Source of the DNA: G039029935 sp039029935
Lineage (GTDB): Bacteria > Chloroflexota > Anaerolineae > Caldilineales > Caldilineaceae
DNA length: 7,533 bases
NCBI GenBank assembly: GCA_039029935.1
Contig: JBCCFC010000667.1
Coordinates: 1-7,533, forward strand
Direction: 5' to 3'
In this document: in pieces, positions 1-6,578 of the stretch
Layout of the letters: each line of letters opens with the position of its first letter
Numbering within the stretch: the stretch's first letter is position 1
Position numbers and translations under genes: made by a program
Notes under the pieces: generated by a model
Told to the model about the DNA's origin: nothing
The model's database searches: none
The model's input: the letters and a program-made list of their open reading frames with translations, nothing else

Positions 1-531
1 CTCAATATTCCCTTTAACGTTGCTAAAGAGATTCCAGAGCGCATTGCGTTTTGTCTTGGCAATACGGCTCAACACGATGACGCGGACTGTACGCTCACCC
101 CATATAATATCATATACGCCTTGTTTTACCCTTTTATTTGGGTTGTTCTTCAAAAATTTTCTGGGATGTCTTGTGCAAATCGCATAGAGTTGAAATTCGT
201 CTCTGGGTGGTAGCTTTTTATTATCACCGCCAGACAGAATTTTGCGATAGGCGGCATAGTAGTTGATTAGCTCCTCTATTGTCCACACGCTCATCGATTC
301 ATGCAAAGATTTATAGCTGATGAGGTTGTATGTATTTAGATTATCAAGGCCATCGGGTAACGGTGCAGGGTATTTGCCGGGCTTGGTATTGAGAATCAAG
401 ATATCGAGAAACTGTTCTTGGACGGACATGTCCTGTTCGCGCAGGATTTCAAATGGATAATCAGAAAAATTGCCTTCAACCGCAAGGCCGAAAGATCGAT
501 GCCAGTCGATGATGGTTGAGCCAGTTGGCAT
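1..531 (-). CDS. PD-(D/E)XK / Rpn-like accessory protein, C-terminus missing (runs off window)
   Basis: This frame is open for 177 codons from the ATG at 531-529 to the window edge, so the C-terminus is missing. Visible blocks are QFLDILIL (residues 40-47), LPDGLDNLNTYNLISYKSL (58-76), WTIEELINYYAAYRK (83-97), FQLYAICTRHP (113-123), GVYDIIWG (138-145) and VRVIVLS-x5-KRNALWNLFS (149-170). From memory, this block order matches a family of about 180-200 residues that is multicopy in Chloroflexota and Beggiatoa-like genomes and is usually placed near the PD-(D/E)XK nuclease / Rpn transposase-like group. D43 in the LDILIL strand and K74 in SYKS would be the fold's Asp and Lys. The acidic residue expected two before the Lys is Ser72, so catalysis is doubtful. 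The start is supported by an AGGAG 12 nt upstream. Family membership is fairly likely; nuclease function is uncertain. It need not be related to the signalling genes upstream. Confidence 0.8.
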   Translation of the reverse strand, partial: MPTGSTIIDWHRSFGLAVEGNFSDYPFEILREQDMSVQEQFLDILILNTKPGKYPAPLPDGLDNLNTYNLISYKSLHESMSVWTIEELINYYAAYRKILSGGDNKKLPPRDEFQLYAICTRHPRKFLKNNPNKRVKQGVYDIIWGERTVRVIVLSRIAKTKRNALWNLFSNVKGNIE

Positions 532-543
532 AAGGGCGTGTGT

Positions 544-548
544 CTCCT
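544..548 (-). promoter_or_regulatory. Ribosome binding site for the PD-(D/E)XK-like gene
   Basis: AGGAG on the minus strand lies 12 nt before the ATG at 531. The spacing is longer than ideal, but this is the only good Shine-Dalgarno sequence nearby and it supports that start. Confidence 0.5.
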
Positions 549-560
549 AAAATTAGAACG

Positions 561-610
561 GATTTGGGGAGAGCAGTTGAGGCTTGAAAACAATCCGCGC
601 TCCCTAAATC
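561..610 (-). terminator. Imperfect inverted repeat, candidate terminator of the propeller gene
   Basis: Positions 561-574 (GATTTGGGGAGAGC) are complementary at 12 of 14 positions to 597-610 (GCGCTCCCTAAATC), with a 22-nt loop. The structure starts 17 nt after the stop codon of the propeller gene. Read on the minus strand it is followed by the U-rich stretch CGTTCTAATTTT, which then leads into the ribosome binding site of the next gene. A leaky terminator or a regulatory stem in the leader of the next gene are both possible. The loop is large and the U-tract interrupted, so confidence is moderate. Confidence 0.4.
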
Positions 611-627
611 AGCGTCGCTATATCGAT

Positions 628-2478
628 TTAACGGCTCACCACTGGCAAATAGACCACTTTTGGCGTTTCACCCTGTCCAGGATTGGTATCAGCACTCGGA
701 TCGGGTGCAGCAGGCACAACAATCTCCGCCATCCCATAGTCCGACCACAATCCATCCAGTGTCTGGACACGTACCGACATTTCATGTGTCCCCGCAGTCA
801 AGTGAGTCAACGGCCATGCACAACTACCTGCCGTTGTACAGAGCAACCCATCAATATTGGAACTCCATTCCCAGGCAACAGGCGTTGTCCCTAGTGTATT
901 GTCTGAACCCAGTGGGGCGGGTTCAGACAATATACTACCTGTCATTGTCAGTACACCACTTGCGTCAATCAATGTCTCCGATGCAAGTTGTGTCTGCACA
1001 AGAGAGCTTGAGCTATCCGTTACCCCAATTGCATCGTTTAAATTTGGATTAGCAATACGACTAATACCCGATTCTGTGATGGCAATTAGCCCATTCCCCA
1101 TTGCCAACAAATGATAAATCGGTGTATTTTGGTATTCAGGATGATCATTCCACGCAGGGTCAGGTGCCCAGCTATCATCGTCACCTGCTAAATTTAATTT
1201 GAATAGCCCCGCATCAGTTCCTGCCAACAGTACACCATCATCCATCGCCAAACTTCGTACTTCCTCAACCAGATTGCCTTTCATGGGGAGTCCATCGGTG
1301 TAGGTTGCCCACGTCTGTGTCTCGTTATTGTATCCACCAACCCCACCAAAGGCCTGTCCCTCACTGTTACTGTTTAGGCTGGCATGGGCCGCAACCCAGA
1401 CATGTGTATCTGTCACCAGCAATGCGTAAATTTCATCTGCGGCAAGCCCATCTTCTGTCGTGAATTGTATTTGCGTACCATCCTCATCAATCCGATAGAC
1501 ACCATCACCCCATGTTGCAACCCATAGCTGACCCTCATCATCGACTGCCAAATCGCTAATCCAGGCAGAGGGAGCCAACCCATCCAGCGTAATCGTCGTC
1601 CACGAGTCGTCAAATTTGGCTAATTCCCGGGTCCCATTACCACCTGCAACCCAGGCTGTGTTTTCCTCGCCGTTTTCATTGGCTGAAATGGCAACACGAT
1701 ACAAGGACCCTTCAATCGGAACCTGTGGAGATGGCTCGCTCCACTCATTTCCATCCCAAATCGCAGCCCCTTGGTCACTGACAACCAAAACGGCACTGTT
1801 GGCTTCGTCAGAAGATATTACACCCATATCAAACACACGGGCATCTACCCAAGGCAAGTCTATCGGTGTTTCGACACCTGTGACTGCATCCACCTGAATC
1901 AGCCCCGATACCCCACCCGCCACTATCGTGGTATCGTCCCATAACGTCATGGTGCTAGTGTACCCGCCGCTAATCCATGATGCCCATGAGGGCGTTGATG
2001 TGGATGACAAGGGCAACGCATGGTCCACGCGTTGAACCTTTGCGTCATCCGGCCACGCACGATAGGCACGAACCGTTGTCTGCCCATTGTATTCTACCGT
2101 CAACGTCATGACGTCGCCTAGCTGTGCGCCCAACTCATTGCCTGTCATGCTATAGTAAGGGAAGGGTATAATATCCGGGTCAACGAGCGCAGTGGTATCT
2201 TGAATTGCCTGCCCATTAAATGATAGTGTAACGTTTGCCCCTTCAACGGGTTCGCCATTGTAGTAGACCGCACCCCATATGCATCCACAGAAGTCAGGAT
2301 CATTGATGAATTCTTCTGGGAGTGAGCCAACGCCAAAACAATTTCCTCTTGGATTTGGGTAAATAAGGCCAGCAGAAGCAGTAGGCACTGTGAGTGTTGC
2401 TAACATTGTTACACAGCTTGCTAGCAGTATCAATGATAACCATAGTCGGCGTCGTGAATCATAGAATCGTTTTAGCAT
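628..2478 (-). CDS. Exported beta-propeller protein with Ig-like domain and YLPVVSR C-terminal tail
   Basis: This is a predicted surface or secreted protein of 616 residues. The N-terminus has a basic n-region (LKRFYDSRRR), a hydrophobic core (13-30) and a likely signal peptidase I site after ASA at 34-36. LASC at 19-22 also fits a lipobox. Residues 66-157 look like a beta-sandwich (GAVYYNGEPVEGANVTLSF ... AYRAWP). Residues about 165-475 carry propeller blades resembling the two-component-regulator propeller (Reg_prop) type, clearest at 306-330 (LAVDDEGQLWVATWGDGVYRI), 348-363, 406-428 and 453-475. Residues about 500-588 look Ig/PKD-like, with C547 and C553 perhaps disulphide bonded. A Pro/Asp-rich linker then leads to VVYLPVVSR, a tail often seen on exported Chloroflexota proteins. 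The ATG has an AAGGTG ribosome binding site 5 nt upstream. No histidine kinase or enzymatic motif is visible, so the ligand and role are unknown. It lies 195 bp after the CHAT gene and probably has its own promoter. Confidence 0.9.
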   Translation of the reverse strand: MLKRFYDSRRRLWLSLILLASCVTMLATLTVPTASAGLIYPNPRGNCFGVGSLPEEFINDPDFCGCIWGAVYYNGEPVEGANVTLSFNGQAIQDTTALVDPDIIPFPYYSMTGNELGAQLGDVMTLTVEYNGQTTVRAYRAWPDDAKVQRVDHALPLSSTSTPSWASWISGGYTSTMTLWDDTTIVAGGVSGLIQVDAVTGVETPIDLPWVDARVFDMGVISSDEANSAVLVVSDQGAAIWDGNEWSEPSPQVPIEGSLYRVAISANENGEENTAWVAGGNGTRELAKFDDSWTTITLDGLAPSAWISDLAVDDEGQLWVATWGDGVYRIDEDGTQIQFTTEDGLAADEIYALLVTDTHVWVAAHASLNSNSEGQAFGGVGGYNNETQTWATYTDGLPMKGNLVEEVRSLAMDDGVLLAGTDAGLFKLNLAGDDDSWAPDPAWNDHPEYQNTPIYHLLAMGNGLIAITESGISRIANPNLNDAIGVTDSSSSLVQTQLASETLIDASGVLTMTGSILSEPAPLGSDNTLGTTPVAWEWSSNIDGLLCTTAGSCAWPLTHLTAGTHEMSVRVQTLDGLWSDYGMAEIVVPAAPDPSADTNPGQGETPKVVYLPVVSR

Positions 2479-2483
2479 AATTT

Positions 2484-2489
2484 CACCTT
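2484..2489 (-). promoter_or_regulatory. Ribosome binding site for the propeller gene
   Basis: AAGGTG on the minus strand sits 5 nt before the ATG at 2478-2476. It fixes the start just ahead of the basic n-region of the signal peptide. Confidence 0.65.
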
Positions 2490-2526
2490 GTTGTACTCTG
2501 ATGTCAATCTCGTTATATTATGTGCG

Positions 2527-2560
2527 CTACCCAGCGAAAAGAAGTAGCTTTGCTGGGTAG
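2527..2560 (-). promoter_or_regulatory. Stem-loop in the CHAT-propeller intergenic region
   Basis: CTACCCAGC (2527-2535) and GCTGGGTAG (2552-2560) form a perfect 9-bp stem with a 16-nt loop. No U-tract follows on the minus strand (CGCACATAATATAACG), so it is not a classical intrinsic terminator. It lies between the TATAAT boxes and the propeller ribosome binding site, so it would be in that gene's 5' leader. An mRNA-stabilising or regulatory stem is one reading; a weak 3' end for the CHAT transcript is another. Confidence 0.45.
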
Positions 2561-2582
2561 GTTATCATATGCTTGGATGTTG

Positions 2583-2634
2583 ATTATAAGATGATTATCG
2601 ATCTATTATAAGGAGGTATACTCACATCTGAAAA
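2583..2634 (-). promoter_or_regulatory. Candidate housekeeping-type promoter region for the propeller gene
   Basis: On the minus strand, TTTTCA (2634-2629) is followed after 18 nt by a perfect TATAAT (2610-2605). A second perfect TATAAT lies at 2588-2583, with only a poor -35 match. Transcription from either would give a leader of about 100 nt or more containing the 2527-2560 stem-loop. The -35 matches TTGACA at 4 of 6 positions. The region is AT-rich, so chance matches are possible. Confidence 0.4.
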
Positions 2635-2673
2635 ATTTAGGCTATCTTTGATCTATAAAAGGCTTACTCTATT

Positions 2674-5568
2674 CTATGATTCTTGCTCTACCAACGCCAG
2701 TTCATGCCAATTCCCATTTAAGACAAACGGCGCCCAATAGGCGGGATGACGATAGAGGGATCGATGATCATTTGCTTGTCGGCCTTCATCTAGCAAAGCG
2801 CGTTGTGCTGTACGAATCGCTTGCGCCCTTGTCTTCCCTGTCATAAGTGCCTCATAGAAGTGACTCATCATAGAGGCCGTTGAGTTATCATCCACTCTCC
2901 ATAAGCTCACCAATAAGGAATGGACCCCTGCACCCAGAAATCCCCCTGCCAGACTGAGCAATTCTGCCCCTTGGACCAAGCCATACCCTGTTTCGCACCC
3001 ACTTAAAACGGCAAGATCGCAGTCAAGTTCTAAGCGTGCAATCTCAGCCAGTGTGAGATTTCGATCTGCAAGCTGAATTGAGGAGAGAAGCGGATTATCA
3101 TTGCGAAATTGAGCATGGACAGCGAGATGAATCAATGTGTGTTCTGACGCAGATTGCAGAAATTCTTTGCTGGTTGCATTATTGCCCTGATGGTATGTAG
3201 CAGTGGGCACGTGGTTCAATACACTATCAATCTCACGTGATACCTCAGTAAGTTTGACAGTCTTGGATTGGATCGGATTGGCAATTACCTTGTCAGTTTT
3301 GATATCCTGTGTCTCTGCTCCACGCTGGTTGTGTGGTCTATCTCCATCCTTACGGACGTTAGCAGGTGATTGACCATCATAGCCAAAAATCAATGCACTT
3401 GCGGATTGTTTGACGGGTACACAACACATATCCAGAATAGTTGCACTTGGTGTATAGCTCATGGCATGAGACTCAAGTAAGTACGTTGTGCCATCATACA
3501 AAGCATGAAAGGGGATATAATGTAATTCGCTATCGGGTGAAATAATAAGCATGGTTTCATTTGGTATATGATGTGCAATAGGCGCAAAGAGTTGTTGATA
3601 AAGTAAATGTAGTAGTCTATTCACATCGGCCAACAATGCTGGTAAAAAGCGCGCGGTAATTGCTGGTCCCTTGGTGATTGTCAGGTGTAAAACTCGGTTG
3701 ATAGCGGCATATAATGCTTGGCGGACCTGGCTTATCTCCCCAATAGAGACCAACGGATAAACGCCTTGTACATTGCTTCCGTCGACCACAAAAACCCAAA
3801 TGGACCCTTTAACAACTTGATATTGAAGAAAGATAGAGCTACATTCTGACCCTTGTAAAAGTTGTTGAATCCGTTCGATTGGCGCAATGTCACCTGTTGC
3901 CAAGGGCGAAAAAAGAGGCTTGTCGCGTTGTAACTGTTGCACCAATGTTTGTACACGTTCTTCAAGCATAGCAATTTGGCTTTGTGTGTCTTCATCTGTG
4001 GATGTTGATGAAAGGGGCGAGTCGCTTTGTTGATACTGTTGCCTTAAATAGGCTGTATCCAGAGCTTCTAATGCCGACTGAAGTTGTTGCGCCAATGAAC
4101 GGGTATTCATATCCGTTGATGTTGTCAGTTGTTCTGCTTCACTGGCTAAACGAAAAGCCAAGCGTTCTGCTAATAACCGTGATTTGACGCGCTCAACACT
4201 TTGAAACGCTGAATCCACAGCCTCGTTTTCAGCATAAATACGGATTAAATCTTGATAGAGTTCTAACTTATCATTGAGAAAATTAGCCCGAAAATTTTCC
4301 ACCAGCAACCCACGCCGCAAATTCTCTACTGCATCAATCGCTTCTTGATAGTAAATAATGGCTTTATCTATTTGTTGTTGTTGTTCAGCAAGGACACCTA
4401 AACTATGAAGTACTTGTGGCAGTAGAAAGCGACTGTCGCCTGTTGCCGCTAACTTACGAGCGGCATCAAAGGCTATCTCTGCCGTTTGCCATTGACCCTC
4501 AACCAATGCACAGTGGCCTAAATAGAGGTGGACCTGCCCTTCGTCTAAGGCTGGGCCATGTTGACGAAAAATCTCTAGCACTGTATGTAATGCCTTAATC
4601 AGTGATTTGTCAATAGATCGGCGGCTTTTCAGGTAGATATCGGCTCGCAGCCACGTTAATAAATATTGTTGCCTTTGATCTTCGCTAATGCGAGGTATGT
4701 ATGTTTCAGCTTTATCCAAATGATACAGTGCAATATCATAATCGCCCCAACTTTTGTGTAAATCGCTGAGGTTGGCATGCAACCGTGTCAGTTCAAGGGC
4801 TGCACTATCATAAGCCTCAAAGCCGCTTTGTGCTTTTTGAAAAGCCTTCAGTGCTTCACTAATTAAGTTTAAGCGGAATAGCACCTGTGCTTGGTTATTC
4901 CAACTCTGAGCGATCATAAACTGATCATCCCATTTCTCTGCGAGCTTTAGCTGAAGTGTATAGGCATTCAGGGCTTCTTCACATTGACCAAGTAATTCAT
5001 AACAGCTTCCCATATTCATTAATAGGATTGCAATATGTAGCTCATCGGTGTTTTCCTCAGATTGCTCAAGCACAGGTTTGATTTGATTACCGAGATTTAA
5101 TGCCTGCTGTGGCTTCCCAATACGCTCTAAGGCTGTTATATTCCCTACACCCATACGAGCAGCCTGTAATGTGTCATCATATTCTAAAAACTCTGCTCTT
5201 GCTTGTTGGTAAAGCTCGACAGCCCGGTTAAACTGCTCGGTAAACATATGCGCATTTGCTAATAGCCAACGGCCACGAGGCGGACCAGGGTAATCCATCA
5301 GCAACCCTATCCGAAAGGCGAGCCTCGCCAGCTTTTCTGCTTTGAGTGGATTTGTGTAATAGAGCGGTACATGTGGCTGCGTATCAGCATCGTCTTCGTC
5401 GCCATCATTTGCAACAGGTTCACCACCTTGATTGATATAATTGCTGATAGTGCGAATCGTCTCCGGGGTACATTGATATGTTTCAATCAACGCTCGTAGT
5501 TGGGCATCATCGACCTGCTCAATAGTTTCGGCTGTTGTGAGTAATTCGGCTGGTAGTTGTATCGTCAT
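2674..5568 (-). CDS. TPR-CHAT caspase-like protease
   Basis: This 964-residue cytoplasmic protein has no signal peptide or membrane segment. Residues about 76-420 form a solenoid of roughly eight TPR-like helical hairpins (for example 178-212, 217-252, 257-291, 344-375, 382-418). Residues 480-550 are Gln-rich, probably coiled coil. Residues about 640-955 are a CHAT domain of the caspase/gingipain clan. The dyad is intact: His818 in HLAVHAQF and Cys858 in LSGCETG. The downstream CHAT blocks GAELLSLAGGFLGAG, VSLWRVDDNST, FYEAL and HPAYWAPFVLNG are all present. A hydrophilic insertion at about 731-770, before the catalytic His, could be an exposed or processing loop. CHAT proteins are peptidases, often regulated by fused sensor domains, and the TPRs probably bind a partner or trigger. 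It follows the sigma/anti-sigma pair but is separated from it by two hairpins, so expression may be partly independent. The ATG at 5568 lacks a clear ribosome binding site. The substrate is unknown; the adjacent zinc-finger protein is the obvious candidate. Confidence 0.95.
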   Translation of the reverse strand: MTIQLPAELLTTAETIEQVDDAQLRALIETYQCTPETIRTISNYINQGGEPVANDGDEDDADTQPHVPLYYTNPLKAEKLARLAFRIGLLMDYPGPPRGRWLLANAHMFTEQFNRAVELYQQARAEFLEYDDTLQAARMGVGNITALERIGKPQQALNLGNQIKPVLEQSEENTDELHIAILLMNMGSCYELLGQCEEALNAYTLQLKLAEKWDDQFMIAQSWNNQAQVLFRLNLISEALKAFQKAQSGFEAYDSAALELTRLHANLSDLHKSWGDYDIALYHLDKAETYIPRISEDQRQQYLLTWLRADIYLKSRRSIDKSLIKALHTVLEIFRQHGPALDEGQVHLYLGHCALVEGQWQTAEIAFDAARKLAATGDSRFLLPQVLHSLGVLAEQQQQIDKAIIYYQEAIDAVENLRRGLLVENFRANFLNDKLELYQDLIRIYAENEAVDSAFQSVERVKSRLLAERLAFRLASEAEQLTTSTDMNTRSLAQQLQSALEALDTAYLRQQYQQSDSPLSSTSTDEDTQSQIAMLEERVQTLVQQLQRDKPLFSPLATGDIAPIERIQQLLQGSECSSIFLQYQVVKGSIWVFVVDGSNVQGVYPLVSIGEISQVRQALYAAINRVLHLTITKGPAITARFLPALLADVNRLLHLLYQQLFAPIAHHIPNETMLIISPDSELHYIPFHALYDGTTYLLESHAMSYTPSATILDMCCVPVKQSASALIFGYDGQSPANVRKDGDRPHNQRGAETQDIKTDKVIANPIQSKTVKLTEVSREIDSVLNHVPTATYHQGNNATSKEFLQSASEHTLIHLAVHAQFRNDNPLLSSIQLADRNLTLAEIARLELDCDLAVLSGCETGYGLVQGAELLSLAGGFLGAGVHSLLVSLWRVDDNSTASMMSHFYEALMTGKTRAQAIRTAQRALLDEGRQANDHRSLYRHPAYWAPFVLNGNWHELALVEQES

Positions 5569-5619
5569 AATCTTAAGAGTCGTCTCGTAAGCTATTGTTA
5601 AACACGAAATAAGAACGCT

Positions 5620-5680
5620 AGAAAAACGTGCTTAATCACATCAACTCAAAATGAGCTGATGTGATTAAGCACGTTTTTCT
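5620..5680 (-). terminator. Long near-perfect hairpin, bidirectional intrinsic terminator candidate
   Basis: The arms 5620-5643 and 5657-5680 are perfectly complementary over 24 bp. A single A/C mismatch (5644/5656) is followed by four more pairs (CTCA/TGAG) around an AAA loop. The outer stem begins AGAAAAACG and ends CGTTTTTCT, so either strand yields a hairpin with a T-tract. It lies 88 nt after the anti-sigma stop and about 50 nt before the CHAT start. It could terminate most sigma/anti-sigma transcripts, attenuate CHAT expression, or be a dispersed palindromic repeat. Confidence 0.75.
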
Positions 5681-5720
5681 GTTACACTGGATGCGGCAGC
5701 AACCAGATACTATATAAATC

Positions 5721-5763
5721 GGTAGATTGAGTGCAGAGCAAACCTATCTGCACCCAATCTACC
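5721..5763 (-). terminator. Hairpin just after the anti-sigma stop codon
   Basis: The arms 5721-5737 and 5747-5763 pair over 17 bp around a 9-nt loop. The only imperfection (5730/5754) is a G-U wobble in the minus-strand RNA but an A-C mismatch in plus-strand RNA, so the structure is better formed by the gene's own transcript. It starts 5 nt after the stop codon. No strong U-tract follows (GATTTATATAG), so it may protect the 3' end or act with the terminator-like hairpin at 5620-5680. Confidence 0.55.
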
Positions 5764-5768
5764 GTGAG

Positions 5769-6578
5769 TTACATCAGTTGCAATGTAAGGTCAGGAATCA
5801 CATAGGTTGTCTCTGGTGTTTGTAGCGTCAACTGATAACGACCTGGCTGCACGTGGGTGGCTTGGAAGCTGCCGTTTTCGTCAATGACACCGTTGAGGAT
5901 GTGTTCGTTTTCCTGCCATTGCTCATAGTGCGTAGATGTGGTGTTGGCACTTTGTGGCGATAGTCGGAATGTACCGATGTCTGATGCATCCCCAACTTCT
6001 GGCAACAACAACTGACCAGCAACCATAAGACGAGTGGCCTTGTCCGGACGGACACGCAGGTCAATCATGGTATCACCCGCTTCATAGATGCTGTTACTCA
6101 TGGCACTACCGCTACGCAGTGCCCCAAAGGCTGGCTGCATGGTGTTGGGGGACAGGGTGTTGGGAGACAGTGCATCTGCAACTGCGTCGGACATTGAGTC
6201 TAGCCCTTGGTTCATATCATCCATGAGCTTGGCGATGACCACCTTGGTCTGCTGCTGAAGCTTGCCAGCCATTTCCTGTAATGTGCTGACCAAGCTTGGA
6301 CTCTCAACTGGCGTGATAACCGCAGCTACCTCGCTCAATTCTTGTGTACAAGAGACACAATGGGTTAAATGATTGGCAACAAAGCTTGTTTTCTGTGCGG
6401 ACAATATTTCCCACGCATAATCACGCAAATCATCCGGTGTGGGACACTCAAAGCGATGGAATGTTGATTGTAAGACGCCCTCAAATTGCTCATCCGACAG
6501 CTTATCCATCGTTGTTGGGTGGATTTCGGGCATTACCCCTTGCATCTCACCCTGCTGATTTTGTTTCTTCATACTCAT
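5769..6578 (-). CDS. Soluble zinc-finger (ZAS-type) anti-sigma factor candidate with C-terminal beta-sandwich
   Basis: Numbered from the ATG at 6578 (269 residues). Residues 45-81 read C45-P ... DLRDYAWEIL ... H70-x3-C74-x2-C77 ... QEL, the pattern of a zinc-binding anti-sigma domain. No membrane helix follows, so this would be a cytoplasmic anti-sigma. Residues about 90-125 are helical. Residues 130-148 form a flexible linker with LSPNTLSPNT. Residues about 150-269 look like a Cna-B/carboxypeptidase-regulatory-type beta-sandwich (GSFQATHVQPGRYQLTL near the end). The ATG at 6578 overlaps the sigma stop codon by 1 nt (TAATG) and has AAAGAG 7 nt upstream, so translational coupling is likely. 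An ATG 7 codons earlier (6599) has no visible ribosome binding site. Adjacency to the sigma gene supports a sigma-binding role; inhibition itself is inferred. The linker is a plausible site for cleavage by the CHAT protease, but this is untested. Confidence 0.85.
   Translation of the reverse strand: MSMKKQNQQGEMQGVMPEIHPTTMDKLSDEQFEGVLQSTFHRFECPTPDDLRDYAWEILSAQKTSFVANHLTHCVSCTQELSEVAAVITPVESPSLVSTLQEMAGKLQQQTKVVIAKLMDDMNQGLDSMSDAVADALSPNTLSPNTMQPAFGALRSGSAMSNSIYEAGDTMIDLRVRPDKATRLMVAGQLLLPEVGDASDIGTFRLSPQSANTTSTHYEQWQENEHILNGVIDENGSFQATHVQPGRYQLTLQTPETTYVIPDLTLQLM
6141..6170 (-). repeat. 15-bp tandem duplication inside the anti-sigma linker
   Basis: GGTGTTGGGGGACAG (6141-6155) is followed directly by GGTGTTGGGAGACAG (6156-6170), a 14 of 15 match. 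It keeps the reading frame and encodes LSPNT twice on the minus strand. It looks like a recent in-frame duplication that lengthens the linker between the zinc finger and the C-terminal domain. Confidence 0.85.

Noticed and set aside
538..1114. Plus-strand open frames opposite the end of the propeller gene
   Set aside because: Their translations are low-complexity and Pro/Ser/His-rich without recognisable domains, and they are antisense to a well-supported gene.
2479..2507. A perfect TTGACA (minus strand, 2507-2502) as -35 of the propeller gene
   Set aside because: The -10 would fall at about 2479-2484, on the ribosome binding site and start codon, with a poor sequence (GAAATT).
2611..2660. 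A perfect AGGAGG on the plus strand, which might signal a plus-strand gene
   Set aside because: No ATG, GTG or TTG at suitable spacing opens a reading frame of useful length, and the region is the promoter-like gap of minus-strand genes.
4371..4388. GTT microsatellite inside the CHAT gene as a phase-variable tract
   Set aside because: It is a short in-frame trinucleotide run encoding Gln395-399 between TPR helices; length changes would not shift the frame.
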